Source: CAYNQK01 sp964470375
GTDB lineage: Bacteria; Spirochaetota; Spirochaetia; Treponematales; JBGSOB01
DNA length: 17,061 bases
Direction of reading: 5' to 3'
NCBI GenBank assembly: GCA_964470375.1
Contig: CAYYCP010000067.1
Coordinates: 1 to 17,061, forward strand
Of the stretch, positions 6,590-14,244 are shown in pieces. The notes below the pieces were generated by a model. The model was given only the letters and a program-made list of their open reading frames with translations. It searched no databases and was not told the origin of the DNA. The position numbers were made by a program, and so were the translations under genes. Every line of letters begins with the position of its first letter. The stretch's first letter is position 1.

Positions 6590-6770
6590 CCTTCGCCCCT
6601 TCGCGTGAACTCCCCTCTCCCCCTTCGCGCCTTCGCGTCATCGCGTGAGCTCCCTTATCCCCTTCGCGCCTTCGCGTCATCGCGTGAGCTCTCTTATCCC
6701 CTTCGCGCCTTCGCGTCATCGCGTGAGCTCCCTTATCCCCTTCGCGCCTTCGCGTCATCGCGTGCGATCT
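6590..6770 (+). repeat. Tandem repeat array 2 (39-bp unit, about four and a half copies)
   Basis: The array opens with a truncated, slightly diverged unit (CCTTCGCC, CCTTCGCG, TGAACTCC). A 40-bp copy follows, then three near-perfect 39-bp copies; the last diverges at its end (TGCGATCT). The octamers, order and orientation are the same as array 1. Because 39 is divisible by three, the array is open in several frames and translates as a 13-residue repeat, but no start signal supports translation. Confidence 0.9.
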
Positions 6771-7019
6771 CCCCCCCATCGCCCCTTTACATCTTTTTGC
6801 TTCATCACATTACTTTACTATTGACCTTCTCCTTCTCACTACGGCAGGGCCAGCTATCAATACTTCATTCAAGAGAGGCCAAGAAAAACCTATCCCAATG
6901 CCCGCCATGACGCCCCCGAGATAGGGGGCATAGGATGCACTTACTGGGAATGAGGACCGTATGAGGGGGAAAGGGCGGGAGCTCTTTCCCCCTATGGGAT
7001 CGGCTCGGCACGCGGCGGT
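6771..7019. other. Intergenic region between repeat array 2 and the Bat-type operon
   Basis: The first part (6771-6900) is AT-richer and pyrimidine-biased with no open frame that has a start signal. A short hairpin, GCCCCC (6912-6917) with GGGGGC (6924-6929) and a 6-nt loop, lies in the middle, and the large palindrome 6964-6993 lies at the end. I see no gene or RNA here. Confidence 0.5.
6964..6993 (-). terminator. GNRA-loop hairpin after the Bat-type operon; copy 2 of the 28-bp palindrome
   Basis: Positions 6964-6976 pair with 6981-6993 over 13 bp (one G-T wobble) around a 4-nt loop, GGGA on the plus strand. The hairpin starts 26 bases after the TAG of the last operon gene on the minus strand. 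There is no U-tract. Read on the minus strand, 6992-6965 is identical to 4118-4145 at 26 of 28 positions, so this is both a likely operon 3' end and a copy of a dispersed repeat. Confidence 0.6.
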
Positions 7020-9713
7020 CTACTTGTTCGCTCGCAACATCTTGTAATGGGCGTCGAAGTAGGCCACATAGGATATCTCTCCGCGCGGGCCTATGACGAC
7101 GATATCGGGCAAGACCTCGCCGCTGGGGTCCTCATCGAAGCCGGCGTAGGACCTGAGGTTGATGCCGAGTCGGCGCAAGCTTTCCTCGGGGACGGAACCT
7201 GACTGAGGCAGGTCTATCAGGCCCAGAAGCTGTGAGGGACGCCCGGGATAAGCGCAGACTAGGAGGATGCCGGATTTGGGGAAGACCCGGCCGGCACAGT
7301 GAATGGCGGAGCCGATGCGGGAGCCGGGCAGCTCGGCGGCTAGGGGGGCTAGGGCCAGGTTCTCCGCGGGAGAGCCCACGAAGAGAGCCGAGGCGTCGAT
7401 GGATCCCAGGGAGAGGTACTCCTTGTCGGAGAGAACGCGCGGGCTTCCTGAACGGGCGCCGGACATAGTCTCGTTAGCTGTAATATCCAGAGCCATGCGG
7501 GCCTGGAGCTCCAGGGCAGCTCGCCGGTCTGACTTGGCCTTTGTACCGTAGACTATAAAAAGGGGCTTAGCCATGAGATCGGCGAAGGAACCGCCCAGGT
7601 TGACCGGGACGCCCTCCGGCGGCTCGTAGGCCTGGTAGGCCCCATTTTTGCCTTTGCGCAAAGAAACGACTCGTCCGGCGTCCATGGCCAGGGCGGCGCC
7701 ATCCGCCCATAAGACAACCCGGCCGGATTGGGCCAAGCCGGGATGCCGAAGATCCACGGAGAATGCGGCCACCCCGCTTGTCTGCACGCTTAGATGTCGG
7801 TTGTCGTCTATCGACGCATCCAGGTAGGCCGTATCCTGGCCCTCCTCGAGGTCGAGAACCCTCACCCAATAATGGGAGCCGTATCGCAGACGCGAGAGGC
7901 TCAGGCTCAGCTTGGCGGGCCAGGAATCGCGCTTGAGGGGCCTGAGCCAGTCCAGGAGGCGGCCGGCCCCCGCCGATGCGGTCCAGGCGCTGAAGGCCGA
8001 ATGACCGGCGCCGGGAAGGAATGAAGCGGAGACCGGAAAGCCCGAGTCCTTGAGGCTGGCTAAAAGGCCGCGGGCCAGGCTCGAGGGGATCTGGGGATCG
8101 TCCTCACCATGCACGATCAGGGTGGGCAGAGAGCGCAGATTGGAGAGGAGCTGGGAGCCCGACCATCCGGCGAATGCGGCTACCCCGGCGAAGCGGTCGG
8201 TATAGAGCTGGGCAAGACGCAAAGCCCCATAGCCGCCCATTGATGAGCCGGCTATAGAGACCCGGTCAGGATCCACGAGATACCGCCCCATCACCGCGTC
8301 CATGGCCTCCAAGACATCGCTCTCGCCCATGCCCTGGTAGCCCAGGTCGCCCCGCCCGAAGGGGGCCAGGACGATGAATCCGGGAACGCCTGTCTTGGCA
8401 AAGGGCTCCAGGGCGCCCCAGTCGTCGCCGCTCATCCCGTGGAGGAAGACCAGGAGGGGATAGGAGGCCTCGGGCTTGAGGCCGGGCGGAACATAGAGTG
8501 AATAGGGCTGTAGGCTTCCGTCAAGGACGGATCGATAGGCCAGGCGCAGGGCTCCGGAGGGCATAGCCCCGACCTCGGGAGACGTGGCCATGAGACGCTT
8601 AAGGACAATCAATGCGCTGAGCTTGCGTTCCATGCCAGCGAGTGAGGGATGGCAACGCCCGTCCAGGAGATCGGCCAGGAATTCCAGGCTGGCAGCCCTA
8701 TCGTACCAGGGGCTTTCGGGAGATCTTGCGAGGGTAGCACGGGCCGAGGCCGCAGCTTCCTTAAAGATGAGGGCCGCTTGGCCGATGATGAGGGGCTCGG
8801 CATCCGAGACGGCGCCGGCCCAGGCTCCCGCGCCTCTGGCTTGGAGGATATAGGCCCCGGTCTCCACATCTTTCGGTATGCGCACCTCCAGGGGGCGAGA
8901 GGCCTTGGCGGGGGCACGGAGGACGATGGCGCCGGATGGTGAACTGAGCTCGATATCCACGGGGCCCTCAGCGGAATCGGCTGGGTAAGCCATGGCGCTC
9001 ACGAGAACGCTCTCACCGGGCTGGATCACCCAGGAAGAAGAGACGACCTTGAGGGCGGCCGGCTTACGCCGCGGTAGATTGGAGCCGGCCAGTGGGATTG
9101 CCTCAAGGCTGAAACCCCAGGAGCCGTCGCCCTGGTCCACCTTGACCATGAGGGCGTTGGAGCCCGGCTCCATGGGAGCGATGATGAGGTCCTCCCCGCG
9201 ACTGAGGGCCCGATGGCTGTGGTTGGCGTGGATGAGGCGGCCGTTGAGCCATACCTTGATGCCGTCGTCCGAGCCTATCTTAAAGACGTAGTCCCCGCCC
9301 GCGACGGTCTCGATAGTCCTGAAAGCATAGGCCACGCTGCGGTTCACATTCCCGTACTGGGCGATGAAGTCTACCTCACTGCCATCGGCCGGCGCGAGGG
9401 GGCGCCTCCACTTGAGGCCACGCATAGCCTGCCCATGGATCGGCCTGGCGACGGCTTCCCCGCCCGAGTCTTCCAGGAAGTCGCGCTGGAAACCCTCGCA
9501 GACATCCTCCACGAGGGGATTGTCCAATGGGCCTAAACAGATCCAAGGGCTTACGGGGATTCCGGATTGATCGGCCTTCGTCTCTGTCCTTTCCTCGCCC
9601 TCTTCCTCCCACCTGAGAGGGATAGAGCCGAGGACGGCCGTTGCCAGGAGGCCCAGAACCAAAGCGAGGGCCCGCTGCTCCCTCATCGATTTTGGGAGAA
9701 AGGCAAGACTCAC
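7020..9713 (-). CDS. Secreted multidomain alpha/beta hydrolase at the end of the Bat-type operon
   Basis: The 897-residue protein has an N-terminal hydrophobic segment (ALALVLGLLATAVLGSIPL, about 15-33), a PA14/lectin-like beta-sandwich (about 85-205, with VFKIGSDDGIKVWLNGRLIH), a further beta-domain (about 215-310), and an alpha/beta hydrolase of the esterase/S9-peptidase type (about 395-590). Visible catalytic elements are the oxyanion LHGMSG, nucleophile S491 in GSSMGG, an acid at D538/D539 in HGEDDP and H571 in GAGHS. The C-terminal 180 residues (LFIVYGTKAKS, LFVGSPAENLALA) resemble a domain I recall behind such hydrolases in other bacteria. GTG 9713 is chosen because it overlaps the previous stop (GTGA) and has AAGGAGG seven bases away; ATG 9686 lacks a ribosome-binding site. 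Substrate is unknown: an ester or peptide in the envelope is plausible. Being last in a coupled operon, it is probably co-expressed with the vWA proteins. Confidence 0.87.
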   Translation of the reverse strand: MSLAFLPKSMREQRALALVLGLLATAVLGSIPLRWEEEGEERTETKADQSGIPVSPWICLGPLDNPLVEDVCEGFQRDFLEDSGGEAVARPIHGQAMRGLKWRRPLAPADGSEVDFIAQYGNVNRSVAYAFRTIETVAGGDYVFKIGSDDGIKVWLNGRLIHANHSHRALSRGEDLIIAPMEPGSNALMVKVDQGDGSWGFSLEAIPLAGSNLPRRKPAALKVVSSSWVIQPGESVLVSAMAYPADSAEGPVDIELSSPSGAIVLRAPAKASRPLEVRIPKDVETGAYILQARGAGAWAGAVSDAEPLIIGQAALIFKEAAASARATLARSPESPWYDRAASLEFLADLLDGRCHPSLAGMERKLSALIVLKRLMATSPEVGAMPSGALRLAYRSVLDGSLQPYSLYVPPGLKPEASYPLLVFLHGMSGDDWGALEPFAKTGVPGFIVLAPFGRGDLGYQGMGESDVLEAMDAVMGRYLVDPDRVSIAGSSMGGYGALRLAQLYTDRFAGVAAFAGWSGSQLLSNLRSLPTLIVHGEDDPQIPSSLARGLLASLKDSGFPVSASFLPGAGHSAFSAWTASAGAGRLLDWLRPLKRDSWPAKLSLSLSRLRYGSHYWVRVLDLEEGQDTAYLDASIDDNRHLSVQTSGVAAFSVDLRHPGLAQSGRVVLWADGAALAMDAGRVVSLRKGKNGAYQAYEPPEGVPVNLGGSFADLMAKPLFIVYGTKAKSDRRAALELQARMALDITANETMSGARSGSPRVLSDKEYLSLGSIDASALFVGSPAENLALAPLAAELPGSRIGSAIHCAGRVFPKSGILLVCAYPGRPSQLLGLIDLPQSGSVPEESLRRLGINLRSYAGFDEDPSGEVLPDIVVIGPRGEISYVAYFDAHYKMLRANK

Positions 9714-12373
9714 CGCGCGGCCTCCTTGCGGGACCTCTGCAGGGAGCGCTCGGCCAGGCGTCGATATGCGTCCATCACCTTGGCTGTGTCGTCCTTGGCC
9801 GGGGGCGGAGTCGGCCGTTTCTCGTCCAGGAGGCCGTCCAGCCGGTCGGCCAGAAGCTTCTGGATCTTCCACCATGCCTGCAGGGTGGCCCTGGCCATCT
9901 TGAGCTGCCCGAAGAGGGTGCTGCGCCCGTAGAGTTCGATGACGAAGAGTATGAGGCCGACCAGGAGGAGGACCCAGCCCAGGCGGATCGGTCGCCAGGA
10001 CACGCGTTCCGGGCGTGGGAAGGGCCCCTGGTCCAGGTAGACACTTCCGCCGGTTTCCTCGGCCGCCCGGGCCAGAGCCGGTAAGTCGGGGCCGAGCTGG
10101 TCGGTCTCGGAATTGCTGGGACGCCAGATCCAGGCCTCACACCAGGTGCCCTCGCGCGAGTCACGGATCTCGAAGCGCTGGAGGCCTGAGGCTAGGACAT
10201 TCGCGTCCGAAACCAGGGCCTCGTAGCGCCCGGGGGCGGTCTCACGCAGCGAGAAGGGCGCCGATCCGGCCGTAGTCGATCTTCCCTGGAGGTCAAGGCC
10301 GCTAGCTGCCCGGCGATCGGCGTGGACGGCCTCCACTACCAGACGGATCGCCCCGTGCTCGGCGTAGGCCCGTGCCAACATGCCGGAATCGGGATTTCCG
10401 CGCTCGATTTCACGCAGGACCTGGGACCAGAGGCGCGAGTAAACCGGCCTGCCGGTCCATTCCGCGAGCCAGCGCTCGCCCGAGTCCGAGGCGAAGACAG
10501 CCACCTTGCCGGAGCCATAGCGCCAGCTGGCCAGGAGGGGGTCGCGGTCCTGTCCCTGTCCCACCGCAAGGTGCACGCGTGCCAGGGGCTTGGCCGTGGT
10601 GACCAGGTAGCCCTTTACGGGCGGAGCCTGGCCGGCGATGCCGCGCGAGGCGGGCGAGGGATCCACCTCGACCTGGGCGAAGGAGCCCTCCTGAATAAGG
10701 TCGCGGGTGACCCGCACGGTCTCCTTGTTGACGACCCGGGGGATCTGGTCCGTCTCGGCGCGGTAGAAAGCCCCGCCGTTCCACTCGGCCAGCTCGCGCA
10801 GGAGCTGCTCGTTGATGTCCTCCCCCACGCCGATGGTGGTCACGGTCACGCCCACCCCGTTGAGTGAGCGTGAGAGGGACTGGAAGTCAGCGTCCAGGGT
10901 ATGGCCGTCCGAGATGATGATAGCGTGGCGGCGCATCGGCCCGGCAGCGCCGAAACCCCTGATGATCTCTTGGATGGCCTCAGCCAGGTCCGTGCCTCCG
11001 CCTTCCTTCATCCGGGTCATGGACTCCAAGATTGTCTCGCGCTTATCGGCGCGGGTGAAGGGCAGGACCCAGGTGGGCGTATCGTCGAAGCTGAGGATGC
11101 CGACCTCATCCTGCGGCGATAGATCCGGTATGGAGTCGGCCACTCCGCGCATCGCCGCCGACTGCTTGGATATCCCGTTCACGAGCTCCGACATGGAGCC
11201 GGAGTTGTCGATCACGAAGAGGATCTTAGCCCGGGTGAAAAAGAGCCGTCGGCGGGTGTCCGTCTCCACCGGCAGCAAGTCCTCTATGGGAGTGGCGTAA
11301 TACTCCCCGCGTCCGAGTGACTCTTCGCCGCCAATGACTAGGAGCCCGCCTCCCCCGGAAACAAAGGCCAGGAGGCGTGACTGTTGGGCCTCGGACATGT
11401 ACAGAGCGTTGACATCGTCCAGGACAGCCGCCTGTATACCGGCCCAGCCGGAATCCGTCGAGGGCATCTCCTCAACGCTGGCGTAGCGGGCGGCCATACC
11501 CTGGGCCCTCAGGGCGGCCGCCACCGGCGAGGCTTCATGACCGCCCCCTATCACCAAGACCTGGGCCGGTCCGCTCACCGCCAGGAGCCCGCCTGCCGTG
11601 GCGGCCGGTATGGATCGGCCGTCCGCTCCGCGGGCTTCCAGGGTCACGGCGTGGGAACCCGGCTGGGCGGCCGGAACACGCACGCTCAGGGAGCTCGTCC
11701 CGGCCGGAAGGAGGGCACGGCCGCGCGCGGCTTCCAGCCCATCCATAGAGAGAATCCATTCGATCTCGGTCTCTTGGTCCGAGCCCAGGCTCCAGGAGGC
11801 CAGGGTCTCCTCACCCACCCGGGCCACGGCCGGCAACTCCAGTCCGTCCGAGCGCACCCCCGATGGGGACGAGCCCACGGGATAGGCGTGGAGGGTTATG
11901 CCGGAGCGGGTGAAACGCGCGGGCAGTATACCCTCGCCGGTACTATCCCGCCCGTCGGAGAAGAGATAGATATCTCGGCTCCCGCCCAGACCGGATATGA
12001 GGGCGGCTGCGGCTGACACAGCCAAGGCCGGATCAGACGCCGTCGGATCCTTGGCTGTCAGGGAGGCCGAGCGCAGGAAGAGAACAGCCTCGGCCGGGCT
12101 GGAGGGTTGGAGAAGCACTGATGGTGAGGCTCCGAAACTGAGCACCGCCACGCGGTCGCCTTTATCCAGGTGCCCTAGGAAGCCCAGGGCGGCCGAGCGG
12201 GCCGCTTCCAATCCCTCGCTTCCAACGGAATCCGAGGCGTCGAAGACCAGGGCGCAGGTGCGCCCACGGGTGGGCAGGGGCAGACGCGGATCCATTGCAG
12301 CCAGGGCCACCAGGCACACCGAAGCGATCCTGAGCCCGGCCAGCGGGGCCAACAGTCCCATGCCGGTCTTCAT
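9710..12373 (-). CDS. Membrane protein with two vWA domains and a glutamine-amidotransferase-like domain
   Basis: The 887 residues start with a hydrophobic stretch (LLAPLAGLRIASVCLVALAA). A first vWA domain follows with metal motif D45-A-S-D-S49 and FSDGRDS (138-144), then a beta-rich linker and a glutamine-amidotransferase-like Rossmann segment (about 270-368: QVLVIGGGHE, AAVLDD, GGGLLVIGGEESLG). The second vWA domain has D389-N-S-G-S393, T461 in GGGTDLAEAI and D489 in IISDG. The C-terminal region has a membrane helix (798-815, GWVLLLVGLILFVIELYG) and a charged cytoplasmic tail. Both vWA domains keep the DxSxS metal site, so they may bind ligands or partners outside the membrane. ATG 12373 has GGAGG at good spacing and overlaps the upstream stop as ATGA. 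The frame is open for a further 200 codons upstream, but there it is antiparallel to nothing conserved and overlaps the BatA-like gene, so it is not a longer N-terminus. Confidence 0.9.
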   Translation of the reverse strand: MKTGMGLLAPLAGLRIASVCLVALAAMDPRLPLPTRGRTCALVFDASDSVGSEGLEAARSAALGFLGHLDKGDRVAVLSFGASPSVLLQPSSPAEAVLFLRSASLTAKDPTASDPALAVSAAAALISGLGGSRDIYLFSDGRDSTGEGILPARFTRSGITLHAYPVGSSPSGVRSDGLELPAVARVGEETLASWSLGSDQETEIEWILSMDGLEAARGRALLPAGTSSLSVRVPAAQPGSHAVTLEARGADGRSIPAATAGGLLAVSGPAQVLVIGGGHEASPVAAALRAQGMAARYASVEEMPSTDSGWAGIQAAVLDDVNALYMSEAQQSRLLAFVSGGGGLLVIGGEESLGRGEYYATPIEDLLPVETDTRRRLFFTRAKILFVIDNSGSMSELVNGISKQSAAMRGVADSIPDLSPQDEVGILSFDDTPTWVLPFTRADKRETILESMTRMKEGGGTDLAEAIQEIIRGFGAAGPMRRHAIIISDGHTLDADFQSLSRSLNGVGVTVTTIGVGEDINEQLLRELAEWNGGAFYRAETDQIPRVVNKETVRVTRDLIQEGSFAQVEVDPSPASRGIAGQAPPVKGYLVTTAKPLARVHLAVGQGQDRDPLLASWRYGSGKVAVFASDSGERWLAEWTGRPVYSRLWSQVLREIERGNPDSGMLARAYAEHGAIRLVVEAVHADRRAASGLDLQGRSTTAGSAPFSLRETAPGRYEALVSDANVLASGLQRFEIRDSREGTWCEAWIWRPSNSETDQLGPDLPALARAAEETGGSVYLDQGPFPRPERVSWRPIRLGWVLLLVGLILFVIELYGRSTLFGQLKMARATLQAWWKIQKLLADRLDGLLDEKRPTPPPAKDDTAKVMDAYRRLAERSLQRSRKEAAR

Positions 12374-14244
12374 CTTCCCTCCTTTGCTCTCTGGGCCTTT
12401 CCAGCCTTGCCGACCCCGCGCCAGAGCAACCACTCCAGGGCCAAACATGCCAGCAGGGCCAGGGCCGCTAAGGGGGCCAGTGCGGAGGAGCGCCGGCCGA
12501 TGGAAGCCGCCAGAGCGACAGCCGTTCGGGGCAGAACCAGGGGTCGGGGCTCCAAATCCAGCTCGGACAGGGGCAGGTTGGCCGCCGCCACAACCCTGGC
12601 CCCGCCTGACAGGCTGGCTGGGAAGATGCCCTTTTTTTTCATAGTCAAATATTGATAGTCGCCCTGATACAGACCCTCGGCGGCCGAGGCATCGTCCGCC
12701 TTGAGGGCCGCACGCAGGGGACGGGCCACGCGCCAGCCTACGGTGAAGGTGTAGGCGTCGCGCTGGCCCGAGCCCGGGGCGCACCATTCCACCAGATTGC
12801 GCACCAGGAGGGGGAAGACCGGAGAGAGACCTATCCCAGGTTCGGCGGGCGAGAGACCCAGGGCTATGCGCTTGAAGCCTCCGCGCTCCCAGCCCGCCAT
12901 GACGGGCTGCCCGGCCACGAAGGCTAGGGGCTCGGCCTCGGCCTTGAGCTCCAGGGCGCGGGCGGAGGAGGCCCAAGCCGACTCCCAGCGGGTGAAGCGG
13001 GTGAGTAAATGGGCTCCATCCTGCCCGTTCGCCGAACCGCTGACGGAGCCGCTCACGATTGCGCCGGGCAGGGCTGCCCGATCCGGGGGAATGGAGCCGA
13101 TGAAAAGGGCATCGCAGGCTATCTCCGAGCCGGGCTCGGAATCGACGCTGTAAAGGATGGCTAGGTCGAAGCCCCCGCCGGCTGCCGTCCCGGGGCTGGA
13201 TCGGACGACCTCTGCGCCCAGGCTCGCCAGGGCCGCGCCCAGGTAGGGGTCACCGGTCCCTGAAAGGAGGACGCGCGGACTCAGGGCGGGGTTGAGGGCC
13301 AAGTAAGCTGAGTCGTCCGCCGGATAAGCGTCCTCCGCCCCAATCAGGGCGATCTCATAGCCACCCGATACGGCTCCTCCGGACAGGCTTATTCTGACAG
13401 ATCCCTGGCCGGGGCGGGCCAGCCCCTGGGCCGACCCTAGTTCGGCCCCGTCCATGCGCAGGATGGCGCGGTAGGGCGCGTCGTCTTTGAAGGAACTGGA
13501 AAGGCCGAAGCTAGCCACAGCCCCGCCCTGCCCGTCCTCTTGGATGCGCAGTCCATGCACCCCCAGGTCCTCGATGGGCTGACCGACGATGTATGCGGAG
13601 ATAGCATCGGAGAAGATGGCCCGCAGGCGCTGCCCCCCAAGGGACCAGCCGCCGTCGGTATAGACCCGGGCCTCCCAGGCCTCGCCTCGGCCGGCCAGCC
13701 AGGCAGCCAAATCCTCGGACACAGCCGCTTCGTCCACGGCCCCGTCACCTGGATCCAGGTTCGCGATGCGAGACAGAAAGGCAGCCGGGTCGCGTGTAGG
13801 CTGGCCTAGGGGTCGGGCCGCTTGGGCGCAGGTGAAGGCCATCAGCGGGCCGGCCGGGGGATCATCCTGGAGATCCTGACGGATGAGGCGAACGGCCGAA
13901 TCCAGGCGGGTCTCCCGCCCTCCTCCCGGCGCGGCTTGGGCGCCCATGCTGGCGGATACATCGATGAGATAAAGCCGGCCCGGCGGCGATGCCCGGTCGG
14001 CGCTGTACGAGGGCGCGGCCAGGGCCAGGGCGGCCAGGACCACCGCAAGGAGCTGGAGGACCAGAAGCCAGGCCGACCTACGCCGGACCTTGCGGCCGCC
14101 CTCGTTCTTGTCGATGAATGAGCGCCAGATGAAGGCCGATCCCACAGGCTGACGCCTGAAGCGCATCCTGAGGAAGTACAGCACGGCCACCGGCACGACC
14201 AAGAGTCCGAAGAGCAGAGCCAGGGGAATGCCGAAGCTCAGCAT
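12370..14244 (-). CDS. BatA-like vWA membrane protein
   Basis: The first 100 residues are the BatA N-terminal module: a helix (LALLFGLLVVPVAVLYFL, about 8-25), the loop RMRFRRQPVGSAFIWRSF, a basic stretch GGRKVRRRSAWL, a second helix (LLVLQLLAVVLAALALAAP) and then a vWA-type strand LYLIDVSASMGA with DVSAS at 95-99. The centre of the 624-residue protein is a long periplasmic-type region; a final hydrophobic helix (APLAALALLACLALEWLLW) and a basic tail close it. Start ATG 14244 overlaps the DUF58 stop by 7 bp. The family acts with MoxR ATPases and DUF58 proteins; some relatives were linked to aerotolerance in Bacteroides. A local AT-rich patch holds the codons for MKKKG with eight consecutive A residues (12639-12632), a possible -1 slippage site described in the findings. 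Confidence 0.9.
   Translation of the reverse strand: MLSFGIPLALLFGLLVVPVAVLYFLRMRFRRQPVGSAFIWRSFIDKNEGGRKVRRRSAWLLVLQLLAVVLAALALAAPSYSADRASPPGRLYLIDVSASMGAQAAPGGGRETRLDSAVRLIRQDLQDDPPAGPLMAFTCAQAARPLGQPTRDPAAFLSRIANLDPGDGAVDEAAVSEDLAAWLAGRGEAWEARVYTDGGWSLGGQRLRAIFSDAISAYIVGQPIEDLGVHGLRIQEDGQGGAVASFGLSSSFKDDAPYRAILRMDGAELGSAQGLARPGQGSVRISLSGGAVSGGYEIALIGAEDAYPADDSAYLALNPALSPRVLLSGTGDPYLGAALASLGAEVVRSSPGTAAGGGFDLAILYSVDSEPGSEIACDALFIGSIPPDRAALPGAIVSGSVSGSANGQDGAHLLTRFTRWESAWASSARALELKAEAEPLAFVAGQPVMAGWERGGFKRIALGLSPAEPGIGLSPVFPLLVRNLVEWCAPGSGQRDAYTFTVGWRVARPLRAALKADDASAAEGLYQGDYQYLTMKKKGIFPASLSGGARVVAAANLPLSELDLEPRPLVLPRTAVALAASIGRRSSALAPLAALALLACLALEWLLWRGVGKAGKAQRAKEGR
12602..12637 (-). promoter_or_regulatory. 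Candidate -1 frameshift signal in the BatA-like gene
   Basis: Zero-frame codons AAA AAG preceded by A (12637-12631) make the heptamer A AAA AAG, the same slippery sequence as in E. coli dnaX. Thirteen nucleotides downstream is a small stem (12617-12602: CC, bulged A, GCCT, loop GTC, AGGC, GG). No strong upstream Shine-Dalgarno-like stimulator is seen. After a -1 shift the frame is open to the end of the next gene. Confidence 0.35.

Noticed and set aside
5961..6770. CRISPR array
   Set aside because: The units are contiguous 39-bp tandem repeats without unique spacers, and no cas gene is present.
6107..6910. 267-codon plus-strand frame running through the GxxExxY gene and repeat array 2
   Set aside because: It is antisense to a recognisable family domain; its second half is only the translated tandem repeat, and no ribosome-binding site supports the start.
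9714..9875. 54-codon N-terminal extension of the hydrolase protein to ATG 9875
   Set aside because: It lies inside the double-vWA gene, is Arg/Gly/Pro-rich shadow sequence and would precede the signal peptide; GTG 9713 has the ribosome-binding site and stop overlap.
12374..12976. 200-codon upstream extension of the double-vWA frame
   Set aside because: It overlaps the BatA-like gene; ATG 12373 has a strong ribosome-binding site and the ATGA coupling. Its openness matters only for the frameshift hypothesis.
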